64,000 nt of DNA. It comes from Luteimonas granuli (GTDB taxonomy: Bacteria > Pseudomonadota > Gammaproteobacteria > Xanthomonadales > Xanthomonadaceae). The notes beneath the pieces were generated by a model. It saw only the letters and a list, made by a program, of their open reading frames with translations. It did no database searches and was not told the DNA's origin. Both the position numbers and the translations under genes were made by a program. Below are positions 1 through 13,937 of the stretch, piece after piece; position 1 is the first letter of the stretch, and each line of letters begins with the position of its first letter. The stretch lies in contig NZ_CP042218.1 of NCBI RefSeq assembly GCF_007795095.1, positions 620,001 to 684,000 on the forward strand, read 5' to 3'.

Positions 1-651
<651 letters not shown>

Positions 652-696
652 TTAGCAGGCCGCGGCCGCGCTCCGCAGCGCGGCGCGGCCCGCCCT

Positions 697-1257
697 TCAC
701 GCCTCGTCGAAGTCGAGCGCGGTGGCGGCGCGGACGGTGTCGCCCTCGAAGCCGCGCCGGAACAGGAAATCGGCGGCCTTGCGGCGCAGGGCCGGGTCCC
801 CGGCGACCCCGGGGCCGTGCCGCCGCCGCACGAGGTCGAGGGCGCTGGCCAGCCAGTCGTCGTCCCCGGACTCGGCGAGGGCCTCGAAGGCGGCCCGGAT
901 CGCGTCATCGCCAAGGCCGTGGGTGGAGAGCTCGGCGCGGATGCGGAGCGGCCCGTAACCGGACAGCGCCCGCTGCCGTGCAAGCCCGGTGGCGAAGCGC
1001 TCGTCGTCCTGCCAGCCGGCCTCGGCCAGGCGCTCGACGGTGGCCGCGGCTTCGTCGCCCTCCACGCCACGCGCCTCCAGCTTGCGCGCGAGCTCCTTGC
1101 GGGAGTGCTCGCGCCGGACCAGCAGGCCCATCGCGCGCTGCGCGGGCGTCGGCTCGGGACGACGGCGGCGCGGGGTCCCGGTGCCGGATTCCGCGGCCCC
1201 GTCGGCGGGACCGCGCGGACGACGCTCGCGGCCCCTCCCTGCCCGGCCCATCACCAT
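697..1257 (-). CDS. recX: Regulatory protein RecX, inhibitor of RecA
   Basis: RecX binds and caps RecA filaments to limit strand exchange. The 186-residue product has three-helix RecX repeats: [24 protein letters not shown], then a [29 protein letters not shown] block, and a C-terminal [19 protein letters not shown] block. The first ~38 residues are Gly/Arg/Pro-rich and probably disordered. ATG at 1257 lies 2 bp after the recA stop; a second in-frame ATG at 1251 is equally possible, and neither has a clear ribosome binding site, so coupling to recA translation is likely. Confidence 0.93.
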   Translation of the reverse strand: MVMGRAGRGRERRPRGPADGAAESGTGTPRRRRPEPTPAQRAMGLLVRREHSRKELARKLEARGVEGDEAAATVERLAEAGWQDDERFATGLARQRALSGYGPLRIRAELSTHGLGDDAIRAAFEALAESGDDDWLASALDLVRRRHGPGVAGDPALRRKAADFLFRRGFEGDTVRAATALDFDEA

Positions 1258-1259
1258 CG

Positions 1260-2363
<1,104 letters not shown>

Positions 2364-2422
2364 CGTGGTGGTCCTCAGCTCGTAGTGCGGAATTCGGGAA
2401 TGGGTGCAGTGTGGAGGTGCGC

Positions 2423-2441
2423 GGTCGCAGGGGCTGCGACC
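2423..2441. other. Perfect 8-bp hairpin in the lexA-recA gap
   Basis: GGTCGCAG and CTGCGACC flank a GGG loop between the lexA stop and the recA start. There is no T-tract on either strand, so it is not a typical intrinsic terminator. It may be a stem-loop in the recA leader or in a lexA-recA readthrough transcript. Confidence 0.45.
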
Positions 2442-2580
2442 TGCGGGCGCCGGTCCAAGTTATGGCCTGCACCGGAGTCCGGGCAGCGGGCCATGCCGCG
2501 CGCGCCGGTGAGGGAAAGGAGATCGCGGCCGTCGCCGCTCCCGCATGAGCCTCGGTGCGCAGTTCCCGGCAGGCCTGCGT

Positions 2581-3225
2581 TCACCGGTTCGGCCTCACCA
2601 GGCCGCAGTACAGGCCCTCGATGGCGAAGTCCTGACCGGGCGCGACCTCGATCGGCTCGTAGTCCGGATTGCGCGGCAGCAGGCGGATCCGGTCCCTGCC
2701 GACCTTGAGCAGCTTGACGGTGATCTCGTCGTCGATGCGGGCGATGACGATCTGGCCCGAGCGCGCGTCGGCGGTGCGGTGCACGCCGATCAGGTCGCCG
2801 TCGAAGATGCCCTCGTCGCGCATGGAATCGCCGCGCACGCGCAGCAGATAGTCCGGCGACGGCGAGAAGAACGCGCGATCCATCAGCACGACCTGGTCGC
2901 TGCCGATGTCGGCGCCGATGGGGACGCCGGCGGCGACCTGGCCCAGGACCGGGAGCTCCAGCACATCGGCGGCGGCAGGCACCGGAAGATCCATCGCCGC
3001 CTGCGGCGGCTCCGGTGCCCGCAGCACCCGGATCCCGCGTGCGCGTCCCGGCACCCGTTCGATTGCGCCCGCGGCTTCCAGCGCTTCCAGGTGGTACTGC
3101 GCGGCCCGCACGCCGCTGAAGCCGAATGCGCGCGCGATCTCGGCCTGCGACGGCGGCACGCCCTCGGCGGCGATGCGTTCGGCGATCAGGGCGAGGATGT
3201 CCCTCTGGGTGTCGGTGATCTCCAT
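2581..3225 (-). CDS. lexA: SOS repressor LexA
   Basis: Transcriptional repressor of DNA-damage genes, self-cleaving when stimulated by RecA filaments. The 214-residue product has an N-terminal winged helix (TDTQRDILALIAERI, then SQAEIARAFGFSGVRAAQYHLEAL), the Ala99-Gly100 cleavage bond, and the Ser134/Lys171 dyad (RGDSMRDEG; ITVKLLK) of S24 peptidases. The ATG at 3225 is chosen because MEITDTQ is the family N-terminus. The longer frame would use a TTG inside the operator. There is no Shine-Dalgarno sequence before this ATG (see promoter). Upstream ubiB is on the same strand. Confidence 0.97.
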   Translation of the reverse strand: MEITDTQRDILALIAERIAAEGVPPSQAEIARAFGFSGVRAAQYHLEALEAAGAIERVPGRARGIRVLRAPEPPQAAMDLPVPAAADVLELPVLGQVAAGVPIGADIGSDQVVLMDRAFFSPSPDYLLRVRGDSMRDEGIFDGDLIGVHRTADARSGQIVIARIDDEITVKLLKVGRDRIRLLPRNPDYEPIEVAPGQDFAIEGLYCGLVRPNR

Positions 3226-3227
3226 GG

Positions 3228-3246
3228 TTAGTAGTAATACTACCAA
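3228..3246. promoter_or_regulatory. LexA operator (Xanthomonas-type SOS box)
   Basis: TTAGTAGTAATACTACCAA is a 19-bp palindrome with one mismatched pair. From memory it matches the TTAGTAGTAATACTACTAA site described for LexA of Xanthomonas and the TTAG-N6-TTACTA motif of Xylella. It starts 2 bp upstream of the lexA start codon and covers the predicted -10 box, so binding should block the promoter directly (autorepression). Confidence 0.88.
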
Positions 3247-3262
3247 ACAGTCCGAGGATCAA
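3234..3262 (-). promoter_or_regulatory. Predicted lexA promoter, near-leaderless
   Basis: On the minus strand TTGATC (3257-3262) and TATTAC (3234-3239) are 17 bp apart. The -10 box lies inside the LexA palindrome. Only 8 bases separate the -10 box from the lexA ATG, so transcription should begin at or within a base or two of the start codon, giving a leaderless or nearly leaderless mRNA. This agrees with the missing ribosome binding site. Inferred from sequence only. Confidence 0.6.
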
Positions 3263-3272
3263 CGCCCGCGGA

Positions 3273-4961
3273 TCATCGCCGGTGGGCGCCCTTCCAGATC
3301 GAGTACACGATCCACATCCCAACGGCCGCCGCGCTGACGAAGCCGGCCACGCCCAGCGCCATCAGCCACTGGTTGCGCGCGCCGCCGCCGACGCTGTTCA
3401 TCACGATCGAGGAGCCGATGATCAGCGCCGCCGTGATCACCCCCATGGTCAGCCGGCTGGCCGCGCGGTCGATGCGGTCGCCGAATGCTTCCAGCGTGGG
3501 GATGTCGATGCGCGCGCCCAGCCGCCCGCCGCGCGCGGCGCGCATCAACCGCCTCAGGTCGCGGGGCAGTTCGGCGCCGAGTTCGAGCATCCCGGCCAGG
3601 CCGCGACGCCCGCGCCGCGCCAGGGCCGACGGCGCGTAGCGGCGCCGCATCACCCTTTCGAGCCACGGCCGCGCCTCGCTGGCCATGTCGAAGTCCGGAT
3701 CCAGCTGGCGACCGAACCCTTCCAGGGTGAGGAAGGTCTTGATCACCAGCGCCAGGTCGGGCGGCAGCACCAGGCCATGACTGCGCAGGAGGCCGGCGGC
3801 GTCGGACAGCATGGTGCCCATGCGCAGGTCCTTCAGCGCCACGCCGCGGTAGCGGTCGACGAGCACCGCGGTGTCCGCCTCCAGCCGCTCCTCGTCGGCG
3901 TCGCCGCCGATGCTCCAGTCCAGCAGGATGTCGGTCACCGCCTCGGCGTCCTGCACCACCATGCCGTGCAGCAGGCGCGCCAGCTCCATGCGTCGCCGCT
4001 CCCCCAGGTGGCCGACCATGCCGAAGTCGATGACCGCGATGCGCCCGTCGCGCAGGAAGAAGAGGTTGCCCGGATGCGGGTCGGCGTGGAACAGGCCGTC
4101 CTCGAGCACCATCTCGAGCACGATGCCGCTGCCGGTCCGGGCCAGCGCGGCGCGGTCCAGGCCGGCAGCGTCGACCGCGGCCAGGTCGCCCGCGGGGATG
4201 CCGTCGACGAAATCCTGGACGTTGATCCGCTCCGAGGTCCACTGCCAGTGCACCCGCGGCACCACGACGCACGGATCGTCGGCGAAGTTCGCGGCGATGC
4301 GCTCCGCGCTGCGGCACTCGGCGGCGAAGTCGAGCTCGCGGCGCAGGGAATCGCGGAACTGCCGCACCACCTCGACCGGGCGGTAGCGCCGCAGGTCGGG
4401 CAGCTGCGATTCGGCCGCCTCGGCCAGCCGCGCCATCAGCCGCAGGTCGGCCTCGACCACGCCGACGATGCCCGGGCGGCGCACCTTCAGGATCACCGCG
4501 GTGCCGTCGTGCAGCCAGGCACGGTGGGCCTGCGCCAGCGACGCCGCGGCGACCGGCACCGTTTCGACCCGGGCGAAGGCCACTTCGGGCTCGACGCCCA
4601 GGTCCTCCACCAGCTGCGGCCGCACCACGTCCCAGGGCAGGGCCGGGACCGCGTTCTGCAGCCGGCCCAGCTCCGCGATCCACTCCGGCGGCAGCAGGTC
4701 CACGCGCGTGCCCAGCACCTGCCCGAGCTTGACGAAGGTCGGGCCCAGTTCCTCCAGCGCACAGCGCAGGCGCTGCGGAGGCTTCATTTCCAGCCGCTCC
4801 TCGGCGTGCTCCCAGTGCAGCAGCCGTCCCGCCCGCTCCAGCACGCCGGCCATGCCGCTGCGCCGCACGAGATCGCCGAAGCCATGGCGCACGAAGACGC
4901 TGGCGATCTCCTGCAGCCGTCCCAGGTCGCGGACGCCGGCAAGGGTGTCGAACATGGTCAC
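3273..4961 (-). CDS. ubiB: ABC1/UbiB-family atypical kinase
   Basis: Membrane-associated ADCK/UbiB protein, needed for ubiquinone synthesis in its best-studied members. The 562-residue product has the family KxGQ motif in FVKLGQ (about 76-81), the Ala-rich nucleotide loop VAAASLAQAH (137-146), VILKVRRPG with the ATP-site lysine, HADPHPGNLFF and AVIDFG (metal-binding Asp). Two hydrophobic segments close the C-terminus. The start is GTG at 4961 or ATG at 4955. The gene sits between pncC (10 bp upstream) and lexA (47 bp downstream), inside a block that usually runs pncC-lexA. Whether it is the true UbiB or a paralogue cannot be settled here. Confidence 0.85.
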   Translation of the reverse strand: MTMFDTLAGVRDLGRLQEIASVFVRHGFGDLVRRSGMAGVLERAGRLLHWEHAEERLEMKPPQRLRCALEELGPTFVKLGQVLGTRVDLLPPEWIAELGRLQNAVPALPWDVVRPQLVEDLGVEPEVAFARVETVPVAAASLAQAHRAWLHDGTAVILKVRRPGIVGVVEADLRLMARLAEAAESQLPDLRRYRPVEVVRQFRDSLRRELDFAAECRSAERIAANFADDPCVVVPRVHWQWTSERINVQDFVDGIPAGDLAAVDAAGLDRAALARTGSGIVLEMVLEDGLFHADPHPGNLFFLRDGRIAVIDFGMVGHLGERRRMELARLLHGMVVQDAEAVTDILLDWSIGGDADEERLEADTAVLVDRYRGVALKDLRMGTMLSDAAGLLRSHGLVLPPDLALVIKTFLTLEGFGRQLDPDFDMASEARPWLERVMRRRYAPSALARRGRRGLAGMLELGAELPRDLRRLMRAARGGRLGARIDIPTLEAFGDRIDRAASRLTMGVITAALIIGSSIVMNSVGGGARNQWLMALGVAGFVSAAAVGMWIVYSIWKGAHRR

Positions 4962-4971
4962 CGCGCGCGCC

Positions 4972-5466
4972 TCATCGCAGCCGCTCCAGGCCGCGCAGCG
5001 CTTCGGCCACGGTGCGCCTGCGCACCGCGTCGCGGTCGCCTTCGAAATGGAAGACCTCCGCCTGCGGATAGCCGCCGCGGCGCTTCCAGGCGATCCACAC
5101 CGTGCCGACCGGCTTGTCCGCGGTGCCGCCGCCCGGGCCGGCGATGCCGGTCACCGCCACCGCCACCGTGGCGCCGGAGTGCACCAGCGCGCCCGACACC
5201 ATTTCGATCGCGGTCTCGCGGCTGACCGCACCGTGTTCCTCCAGCGTCTGCGGGCGCACGCCCAGCAGCGCCTGCTTGGCCTCGTAGCTGTAGGCGGCCA
5301 TGCCGCAGTCGAACCAGGCCGAGGAGCCGGCGACGTCGGTGACCGTCTTCGCGATCCAGCCGCCGGTGCAGCTCTCGGCAGTCACCAGCATGTCGCGGTT
5401 CGCCGCCAGCCGGGTGCCGGTGTCGTGGGCGAGCCGTGCCAGCTCCGCGTCGCCAGGTGCTTCCAT
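4972..5466 (-). CDS. pncC: Nicotinamide-nucleotide amidase (CinA C-terminal family)
   Basis: Deamidates nicotinamide mononucleotide to nicotinate mononucleotide in NAD salvage. The 164-residue stand-alone CinA C-terminal domain shows the family signature [20 protein letters not shown], then [15 protein letters not shown] and [25 protein letters not shown]. Stand-alone PncC proteins are about 160 aa, so it is complete. It is the first gene of the pncC-ubiB-lexA-recA-recX-alaS minus-strand run. Confidence 0.94.
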   Translation of the reverse strand: MEAPGDAELARLAHDTGTRLAANRDMLVTAESCTGGWIAKTVTDVAGSSAWFDCGMAAYSYEAKQALLGVRPQTLEEHGAVSRETAIEMVSGALVHSGATVAVAVTGIAGPGGGTADKPVGTVWIAWKRRGGYPQAEVFHFEGDRDAVRRRTVAEALRGLERLR

Positions 5467-5540
5467 CGCGTCGTTCCGGGTCGAAAGCGCCCAGTATCGA
5501 CGCTGCGGCGGAGCTTGTCGCGTGATGAGGCCGCGGAAAG

Positions 5541-5568
5541 CCGACGGCCCGCGCGAGCGGGCCGTCGG
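5541..5568 (-). terminator. Intrinsic terminator after the TonB-dependent receptor
   Basis: A perfect 12-bp stem, CCGACGGCCCGC/GCGGGCCGTCGG with a GCGA loop, followed on the minus strand only by a short CTTT. It lies 26 bp past the receptor stop, between that gene and pncC. Confidence 0.7.
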
Positions 5569-5593
5569 GTGCCAGAGGCGTGGAGCGGGAAAC

Positions 5594-8188
5594 TCAGTAG
5601 TAGTTGAACCGGAAGGTCACGCCGTAGGTGCGCGGCGCTCCGAGGAAGGCGTTCCACGAACCGGCCTGGATCGGCGCGTCGATGCCCACCTGCTTGTAGG
5701 TCTCGTCGGTGAGGTTCTGGCCCCAGAACTCGACCATCCAGCGGCGGTCCTGCCGGCCGAAGCCGATCCGTGCGTTGAGCAGGGTGAAGCTGTCCTGCGC
5801 CTTCTGCGGATCGAGGTCCGAGCCGGTGTTGTAGTCGGACATGTACTTGGCGCCGATGTTGAAGCGACCGAGGTAGTTGCCGCCGAAATCCCACTCGTAG
5901 CTGAGCGCGGCGTTGCCGGACCATTCCGGCGCGAAGCTCATCTGGTTGCCCGGCAGCAGGACGAGGTCGGCGTCGGGCAGCAGGTCGTCGCCGTACTCGG
6001 TCTGCGCGTACGTCAGGCCGCCCTGAAGCATCAGGCCGCGCACCGGCGTCTGCCACATCAGGTCGACCTCGAAGCCCTGCGAGACCACTTCCGGGATCGA
6101 GCGCACCACGAAGCTCGTGCCCAGGAAGCTGTTGAGCTGGAAGTCCTCGTAGTCCTGGTAGAACAGCGCGGCGTTGAACAGCATGTTGCCGTCGGCCCAG
6201 GTGGTCTTCAGGCCCAGCTCGAAGCTGTTGACGAACTCGCCCGGGAACGAGGTGTCGTCGACGGGGGTGATGCCCTGCACGCCGCTGGACAGCCCGTTGG
6301 AGGACTGCACGCGATCAAGGTTGAAGCCGCCGGCCTTGTAGCCGCGCGCCAGCGAAGCGTAGGTCATGACGTCGTCGGACCAGTCGTAGGCCACCTTGAA
6401 CGTGCCCGACCATTCCTTCTCCGTGCGCGACTGGCGCACGTCGCGGCCGTGGTGGGCGATGTTGGCCCAGGGCAGGCACATGTACCCGGCCACCTGCGGG
6501 GCCACCGCGGGGACCAGCGCGCCCAGCAACTGCTGCTGCAGCGCCGCCGGCAGGCTGGTGAAGCCGTTGATGCGCTGCGCCAGCGCTCCGCCGACGCGCG
6601 CGGCCGGATTGGCCAGCGTCGAGCCACAGCCCACGCTCCCGTTGGGATTGCTGTAGACCGAATGCAGCTCCTTCTTCTCGTGGGTGTAGCGCAGGCCCAC
6701 GGTGATGTCGAGGGCGTCGGTGGCGTGGAAGGTGTTGTTGGTGAAGATCGCGGCGCTGCGCGCGTTCTGCTCGTGCCGGTCGAGCGCGGCCAGCCCCATG
6801 TAGTTGCTGCCGAACGGCCTGCCGCTGACCTGGGACAGGAAGGTCGCCGGGTTGGCCTGGTTGACCGTCAGCCCCATGGGCGCGAGCTGCGCGGCGATGC
6901 CGGCGAGCACCTGGCTGCCCACCAGGGTCGACAGGTAGGGCTCGTAGGCCGCGCCGAAGCGGTAGGAATCGTTGCGGTCCAGGTCCTCGTCCGAATAGAA
7001 GACGCCCACCATCCAGTCCAGCCGCTCGGTGGAACCGGTGAGGCGCAGCTCCTGGCTGAAGGTCTCGAAGCGGGTCAGGGACTCGTCCTCGTCGGGCGCG
7101 CGGTAGAGGATGTCCGCGGCGCTGTAGTCGAAGTCCAGCCCGTTGATCGCCTGCCAGTCGCGGAAAGCGGTGATCGAGCTCAGGGTGGCATCGCCGAACC
7201 AGGGCGAATCCCAGTCGATCTGCATCGACACGCCCTTGTCCTTGAGGTCCTGGGAGGTGGAGCGGTTGGCATAGGCCAGGCGGCGCTCCGGGTCGGCCAC
7301 CGGGATCACGCCCTCGCCGCCCGGCGTGAGCGCATTGATGATCGCCGCCGTCGGCCCGCGGTGGGTGGTGACGGTGACGCAGCAGTTCTCTTCGCGACTG
7401 GTGTAGTCGGCGGTCAGGTTGATGTCGAGCGTATCGCTGGGCTCGATCAGCAGCTGGCCGCGCACGGTGTGGTAGTTCTGGTCGCCGTCGTCGGTTTCCG
7501 TGCGCGGGCCGGCGCCGGTGCGCACATCGTCCACGCCGTCGCGCTTGCGCTTGCCGGCGTAGACGCGGAAGGCCGCGTTCTCGCCCAGGGCGTCGTTGTA
7601 GGCGCCGGAGACGCCCATCAGGCCGTAGTTGCCGGCGGTGATCTCGGCTTCGGCGGTCTGTGAGTAGCTGGGACGGCGGGTCACCACGTTGATCACGCCC
7701 GCCGATGTGTTCTTGCCGAACACCGTGCCCTGCGGACCCTTCAGCACCTCGATGCGCTCGACCTCGCCGAGGTCGCCGAAGCCGACGCTGTTGCGCGAAC
7801 GGTAGACGCCGTCGATCACCACGCCCACCGAGGACTCGAGGCCGGCGTTGTCGCCCACCGTGCCGATGCCGCGGATGCGCGCGGTGGTCTGCGCCGCCGA
7901 CTGCGTGCTGGTGACGGTCAGGCCGGGCACGAGCACCTGCATGTCCTTGATGTCGCGCACGCCGGTGTCCCTGAGCAGTTGTTCGTCAAGGACATTGACC
8001 ACGATCGGCACGTCCTGCAGTGCCTCCTCGCGCTTCTGCGCGGTGACCGTGATCGCGGACAGCGTGGTCGGCTGGTCTTCGGTCCTGGGCGCATCCTGGG
8101 CATGCGCCGGGGAAACCAGGGCCGGTGTGGCAAGGATTGCGAGAAGCGCCGTGGCGAGCGCATGGCGTTGCGGATGGTCTGAGACCAT
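5594..8188 (-). CDS. TonB-dependent outer-membrane receptor
   Basis: Gated outer-membrane beta-barrel importing an unknown ligand with TonB energy. The 864-residue product begins with a signal peptide ending around PAHAQ. It has a TonB-box-like [10 protein letters not shown], a plug with [20 protein letters not shown] and [58 protein letters not shown], and a barrel ending in TFRFNYY. ATG at 8188 is chosen because GGGGGA precedes it at good spacing and a signal peptide follows. The plug resembles receptors of Caulobacter and sphingomonads. No partner enzyme, anti-sigma factor or sigma factor lies beside it, so the substrate is not predictable. Confidence 0.95.
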   Translation of the reverse strand: MVSDHPQRHALATALLAILATPALVSPAHAQDAPRTEDQPTTLSAITVTAQKREEALQDVPIVVNVLDEQLLRDTGVRDIKDMQVLVPGLTVTSTQSAAQTTARIRGIGTVGDNAGLESSVGVVIDGVYRSRNSVGFGDLGEVERIEVLKGPQGTVFGKNTSAGVINVVTRRPSYSQTAEAEITAGNYGLMGVSGAYNDALGENAAFRVYAGKRKRDGVDDVRTGAGPRTETDDGDQNYHTVRGQLLIEPSDTLDINLTADYTSREENCCVTVTTHRGPTAAIINALTPGGEGVIPVADPERRLAYANRSTSQDLKDKGVSMQIDWDSPWFGDATLSSITAFRDWQAINGLDFDYSAADILYRAPDEDESLTRFETFSQELRLTGSTERLDWMVGVFYSDEDLDRNDSYRFGAAYEPYLSTLVGSQVLAGIAAQLAPMGLTVNQANPATFLSQVSGRPFGSNYMGLAALDRHEQNARSAAIFTNNTFHATDALDITVGLRYTHEKKELHSVYSNPNGSVGCGSTLANPAARVGGALAQRINGFTSLPAALQQQLLGALVPAVAPQVAGYMCLPWANIAHHGRDVRQSRTEKEWSGTFKVAYDWSDDVMTYASLARGYKAGGFNLDRVQSSNGLSSGVQGITPVDDTSFPGEFVNSFELGLKTTWADGNMLFNAALFYQDYEDFQLNSFLGTSFVVRSIPEVVSQGFEVDLMWQTPVRGLMLQGGLTYAQTEYGDDLLPDADLVLLPGNQMSFAPEWSGNAALSYEWDFGGNYLGRFNIGAKYMSDYNTGSDLDPQKAQDSFTLLNARIGFGRQDRRWMVEFWGQNLTDETYKQVGIDAPIQAGSWNAFLGAPRTYGVTFRFNYY

Positions 8189-8425
8189 GGTGTCCCCCCT
8201 ACGTGACGAGTCGGTTTGAGTCATCGGCATCCGGCGCGACCGCCACCATGGCGACCATGGCGGGACGCACCGGGCCCGCGTGGGGGACTGGCCCGGTGCT
8301 GCGGTTCCGCAGCCTTGCGATGGACGCTAGCACAATTCCGGACGCATGCGTATGTGGCTGCGCGGGCGACGATCCGTCGCCTCTGCCCATCCCACTTGCG
8401 CGCTGGAAAGGGCGACAATGCAACG

Positions 8426-9910
8426 ATGTCCCCGCCCCGCTCCCAGACCCAGACCCGGGCCGAAACCCAGGTCCAGACCCGACCCGCTCCCCGGCCCCTG
8501 CCCCCACCTGACGACCCGCGGCTGCTGGAGGACTGGCGCCGGCGGCTCGACGCCGTTCCGGAGGAGGTGCGGACCCTGCTCGCCGAGGTGGTCGCGGCCG
8601 GTGGTCCGGCGCTGGCCGACCATTTCTACGGGGACATGCTCGAGGACCCGCGGGCATCGCGCTACCTCAACGTCGACCAGGTGCGGGAGCGGCTCAAGCC
8701 CTCGCTGCAGCGCTGGCTGGCCGAGCTGCTGTCCGCCGGAGCGGACGGAGTCGAAGCCCTGCACGCCACCCAGGAGCACGTGGGGCACGTCCATGCCCGC
8801 ATCGGCATTCCAGTGGACCTGGTCAGCCGCGGTGCACGCAGGCTCAAGGACGACCTCCACGCCGGCATCCGCCAGCGCGCCGGCAGCGAAGGGCTCGCCC
8901 TGGAGGCCATCCTCTGCGCCGACGGCCTGGTGGACATCGCCCTGGAATCGATGACCCGCGCCTACAGCCGCTCGCGCGACGCCGCCGGACAGGTCGACGG
9001 CGCCTTCCGCCTGTTCTCGCTGATCCAGAACATCGGCACCGAGCGCGAGCGCCAGCGCGCCCTGCTGCTGACCTGGGAGAACGCCCTGCTCTACGCCCTG
9101 ACGTCGGACGCACCCGGCCCCGCGGCGCCGCTGCAGCTCTCGCGCTCGGAGTTCGGGCTGTGGTTCCTGCACAAGGGCATGGCCAGCTTCGGCGACACCG
9201 CCGAGACCCGCGAGGTCAACCTGATCGCCGCGCGCATGGACAGCACCCTGCGCGCCCGCCTGCCCGAGGCCACCACGGCCGCCGCGCGCCGCGAACTGCT
9301 GGACGAACTGCGCGCGGGCGCCGACGCCATCCGCAGTCTGGTGACGATGATGTTCGACGGCATCGGCGACCTCGAGTCCGGCCGCGACGCGCTGACCCGC
9401 CTGCTCAACCGCCGTTTCCTGCCCACCATCCTCCGCCGCGAGATCGCGCTGCAGGCCAATACCGGGCGCCAGTTCGCGGTGCTGATGCTCGACCTCGACC
9501 ACTTCAAGTCGATCAACGACACCCACGGCCACGAGGCCGGCGACCGCGCCCTCAAGCATGTCGCCGCGCTGCTGGTCGAAAACACGCGCGGCAGCGACTA
9601 CCTGTTCCGCTACGGCGGCGAGGAGTTCGTGGTGGTGCTCGGGTCCGTGTCCCTGGACGACGCCATCGCCATCGCCGAGGGCCTGCGCAACGCCATCGCG
9701 TCCTCGCCGGTGGTCCTGGCCGACGGCACATCGCTGCCGCTCACCGCCAGCATCGGCGTCGCCGTGCAGGACGGCCACCCGGACTATGAGCGCGTGCTCG
9801 CCCGCGCCGACGCGGCCATGTACCAGGCCAAGCGCGGCGGCCGCGACCGCGTGGTGGTGGACGACGGCGGGCTGCCCGATCCGCCGGGCGTTCGCGCCCT
9901 GCGCGGCTGA
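8426..9910 (+). CDS. Globin-coupled diguanylate cyclase
   Basis: Predicted heme-based gas (probably O2) sensor that makes cyclic di-GMP in the cytoplasm. The 494-residue product has a short Gln/Arg/Pro-rich start, a globin-coupled sensor domain (about 28-170), a helical linker, and a GGDEF domain (about 318-485). Tyr68 (HFYGDML) and His123 (VHARIGIP) are 55 residues apart, as are distal Tyr43 and proximal His98 of E. coli DosC. The active site is GGEEF (397-401), and an RGSD I-site (388-391) lies exactly five residues before it, so product inhibition should work. ATG 8426 begins an uninterrupted domain layout. It is divergent from the receptor gene; no phosphodiesterase is adjacent. Confidence 0.93.
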   Translation: MSPPRSQTQTRAETQVQTRPAPRPLPPPDDPRLLEDWRRRLDAVPEEVRTLLAEVVAAGGPALADHFYGDMLEDPRASRYLNVDQVRERLKPSLQRWLAELLSAGADGVEALHATQEHVGHVHARIGIPVDLVSRGARRLKDDLHAGIRQRAGSEGLALEAILCADGLVDIALESMTRAYSRSRDAAGQVDGAFRLFSLIQNIGTERERQRALLLTWENALLYALTSDAPGPAAPLQLSRSEFGLWFLHKGMASFGDTAETREVNLIAARMDSTLRARLPEATTAAARRELLDELRAGADAIRSLVTMMFDGIGDLESGRDALTRLLNRRFLPTILRREIALQANTGRQFAVLMLDLDHFKSINDTHGHEAGDRALKHVAALLVENTRGSDYLFRYGGEEFVVVLGSVSLDDAIAIAEGLRNAIASSPVVLADGTSLPLTASIGVAVQDGHPDYERVLARADAAMYQAKRGGRDRVVVDDGGLPDPPGVRALRG

Positions 9911-9963
9911 TCGGCCCGGCCCACCCGGCTACAATCCGGGGCCCCTGCGCGCGAGCGCGCGCC

Positions 9964-12560
<2,597 letters not shown>

Positions 12561-12564
<4 letters not shown>

Positions 12565-13313
12565 ACGGACAGCCGCCGGCGGCACCCTCCACCGGCCGCC
12601 GCACCGTCAGCGGGCCGACTGATGTGGCCGTGCGCATCGACGCGCTGCTCACCGGCGTCGCCGTGCCCTACACCCGCCCGGGCAGCCGCAGCGCCATCGC
12701 CAAGTCGCCGCGCGGCGGCCCGGTGCGGATCGGCGAGCTGGGCCTCGAGGGCGACGAACAGGGTGACACGCGCGTCCATGGCGGCGTCGACAAGGCCGTC
12801 CACCATTACCCCTTCGAGCACTACGCCGCCTGGCGCGCCGAACTTGGAGGGCCGCCGGTGCCGGAAGCGCCCGGCGCCTTCGGCGAGAACATCAGCGGCA
12901 CGGGGCTGGACGAAGGCACCGTCTGCCTCGGGGACCGGTTCACCCTGGGCGGCGCGCTGCTGGAAGTCAGCCAGGGCCGGCAGCCCTGCTGGAAGCTCAA
13001 CGACCGCTTCGGCGTGCGGGACATGGCGCGCCGCGTGCAGGACAGTGGGCGCACCGGCTGGTACTACCGGGTGCTGCGGCCCGGCGTCGCGCAGGCCGGC
13101 GACCTGCTCGCGCTCGTCGAACGCCCGTGGCCGGACTGGCCGCTGCAGCGGCTGATGCGCCTGCTGGCGACGCGCAGCACGGATCCGGAGCTGCTGCGCG
13201 CGGCGCTCGCGCTGCCGCTGGTGCCCTCGTGGCGGATGCTGATCGAGCGCCGGCTGGAATCCCGCCAGGCCGAAGACTGGACCCGCCGGATCGAAGGCCC
13301 ACCCGGTCACTGA
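12561..13313 (+). CDS. MOSC-domain protein (YiiM-like)
   Basis: MOSC proteins bind a metal-sulfur ligand. YiiM relatives are linked to molybdenum-cofactor-dependent reduction of N-hydroxylated compounds. The 250-residue product carries [39 protein letters not shown], the conserved cysteine Cys143 in [11 protein letters not shown], and a C-terminal three-helix extension ([14 protein letters not shown]..) of YiiM type. ATGA overlap with mutS indicates co-transcription and coupled translation. It lies about 5 kb from a moa operon, but no direct link is shown. Confidence 0.88.
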
Positions 13314-13342
13314 GGACACGCAAAGGGGGGAGCCCGGGCGCC

Positions 13343-13759
13343 CTAGGACGCGTCGATGTCCCCCAGCGCCCGGATCAGCCGCCGCGCGCGCTTGTCCGGC
13401 CTTCCCTCCGGCGGCCTGAAACCGTCGCGAGCCGCCTTGCGCAGCTCCAGCGCCTCCTCGCGCGCTGTGCGCGAAGCCTCCGATTCCCTGTACAGCGCCT
13501 GCGCGACGGGTGCCGGACCACGATCGTCCGACAGTCCCAGCACCTCGACCTCGAACACATCGTCGCCGCGGACCACGCGCAGGGCGTCTCCCACGCGCAC
13601 GGCGCGCGAGGGCTTCGGCCGCTGGCCACCCAGCTCGACCTTGCCGGTTTCCACCGCCTGTCTGGCCAGCGTCCGCGTCCGGAAGAAACGCGCCGCCCAG
13701 AGCCAGACATCGATGCGCACGGAGACCCCGGCGGCCTGTCCGCTGTGTGCTGCAGTCAT
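13343..13759 (-). CDS. hslR: S4-domain RNA-binding heat shock protein 15 (HslR)
   Basis: Hsp15 binds 50S subunits carrying a stalled nascent chain and helps recycle them. The 138-residue product has an S4 domain (SVRIDVWLWAARFFRTRTLARQAVETGKVELGG) followed by a basic C-terminal tail (RPDKRARRLIRALGDI), matching E. coli Hsp15 (133 aa). It is convergent with the MOSC gene (29 bp between stops) and upstream of rplS on the same strand, with the rplS terminator beyond its start. Confidence 0.9.
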   Translation of the reverse strand: MTAAHSGQAAGVSVRIDVWLWAARFFRTRTLARQAVETGKVELGGQRPKPSRAVRVGDALRVVRGDDVFEVEVLGLSDDRGPAPVAQALYRESEASRTAREEALELRKAARDGFRPPEGRPDKRARRLIRALGDIDAS

Positions 13760-13890
13760 CGTGGGATTCTAACGCCGTCGTCCTCGCACCTGACGCGATC
13801 CCACCCAGGCCATCGGGGCGCAAGCGATCCCCTGCGGAGAGTCACGCACTCCCGCGCGACGTCGCAGACGTTCGCGATCCCGCAACGAAA

Positions 13891-13913
13891 ACGGCCGCCC
13901 GATGGGCGGCCGT
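13891..13913 (-). terminator. Intrinsic terminator of the rpsP-rimM-trmD-rplS operon
   Basis: A perfect 10-bp stem ACGGCCGCCC/GGGCGGCCGT with a 3-base loop, followed on the minus strand by TTTCGTTGCG. It lies 24 bp past the rplS stop. Confidence 0.88.
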
Positions 13914-13937
13914 CAGTGACGCGTCGAAGCGGCCGGC

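Noticed and set aside
2364-2400. LexA box before recA
   Set aside because: Only a five-base half-site (ACTAC) near the start; no palindrome.
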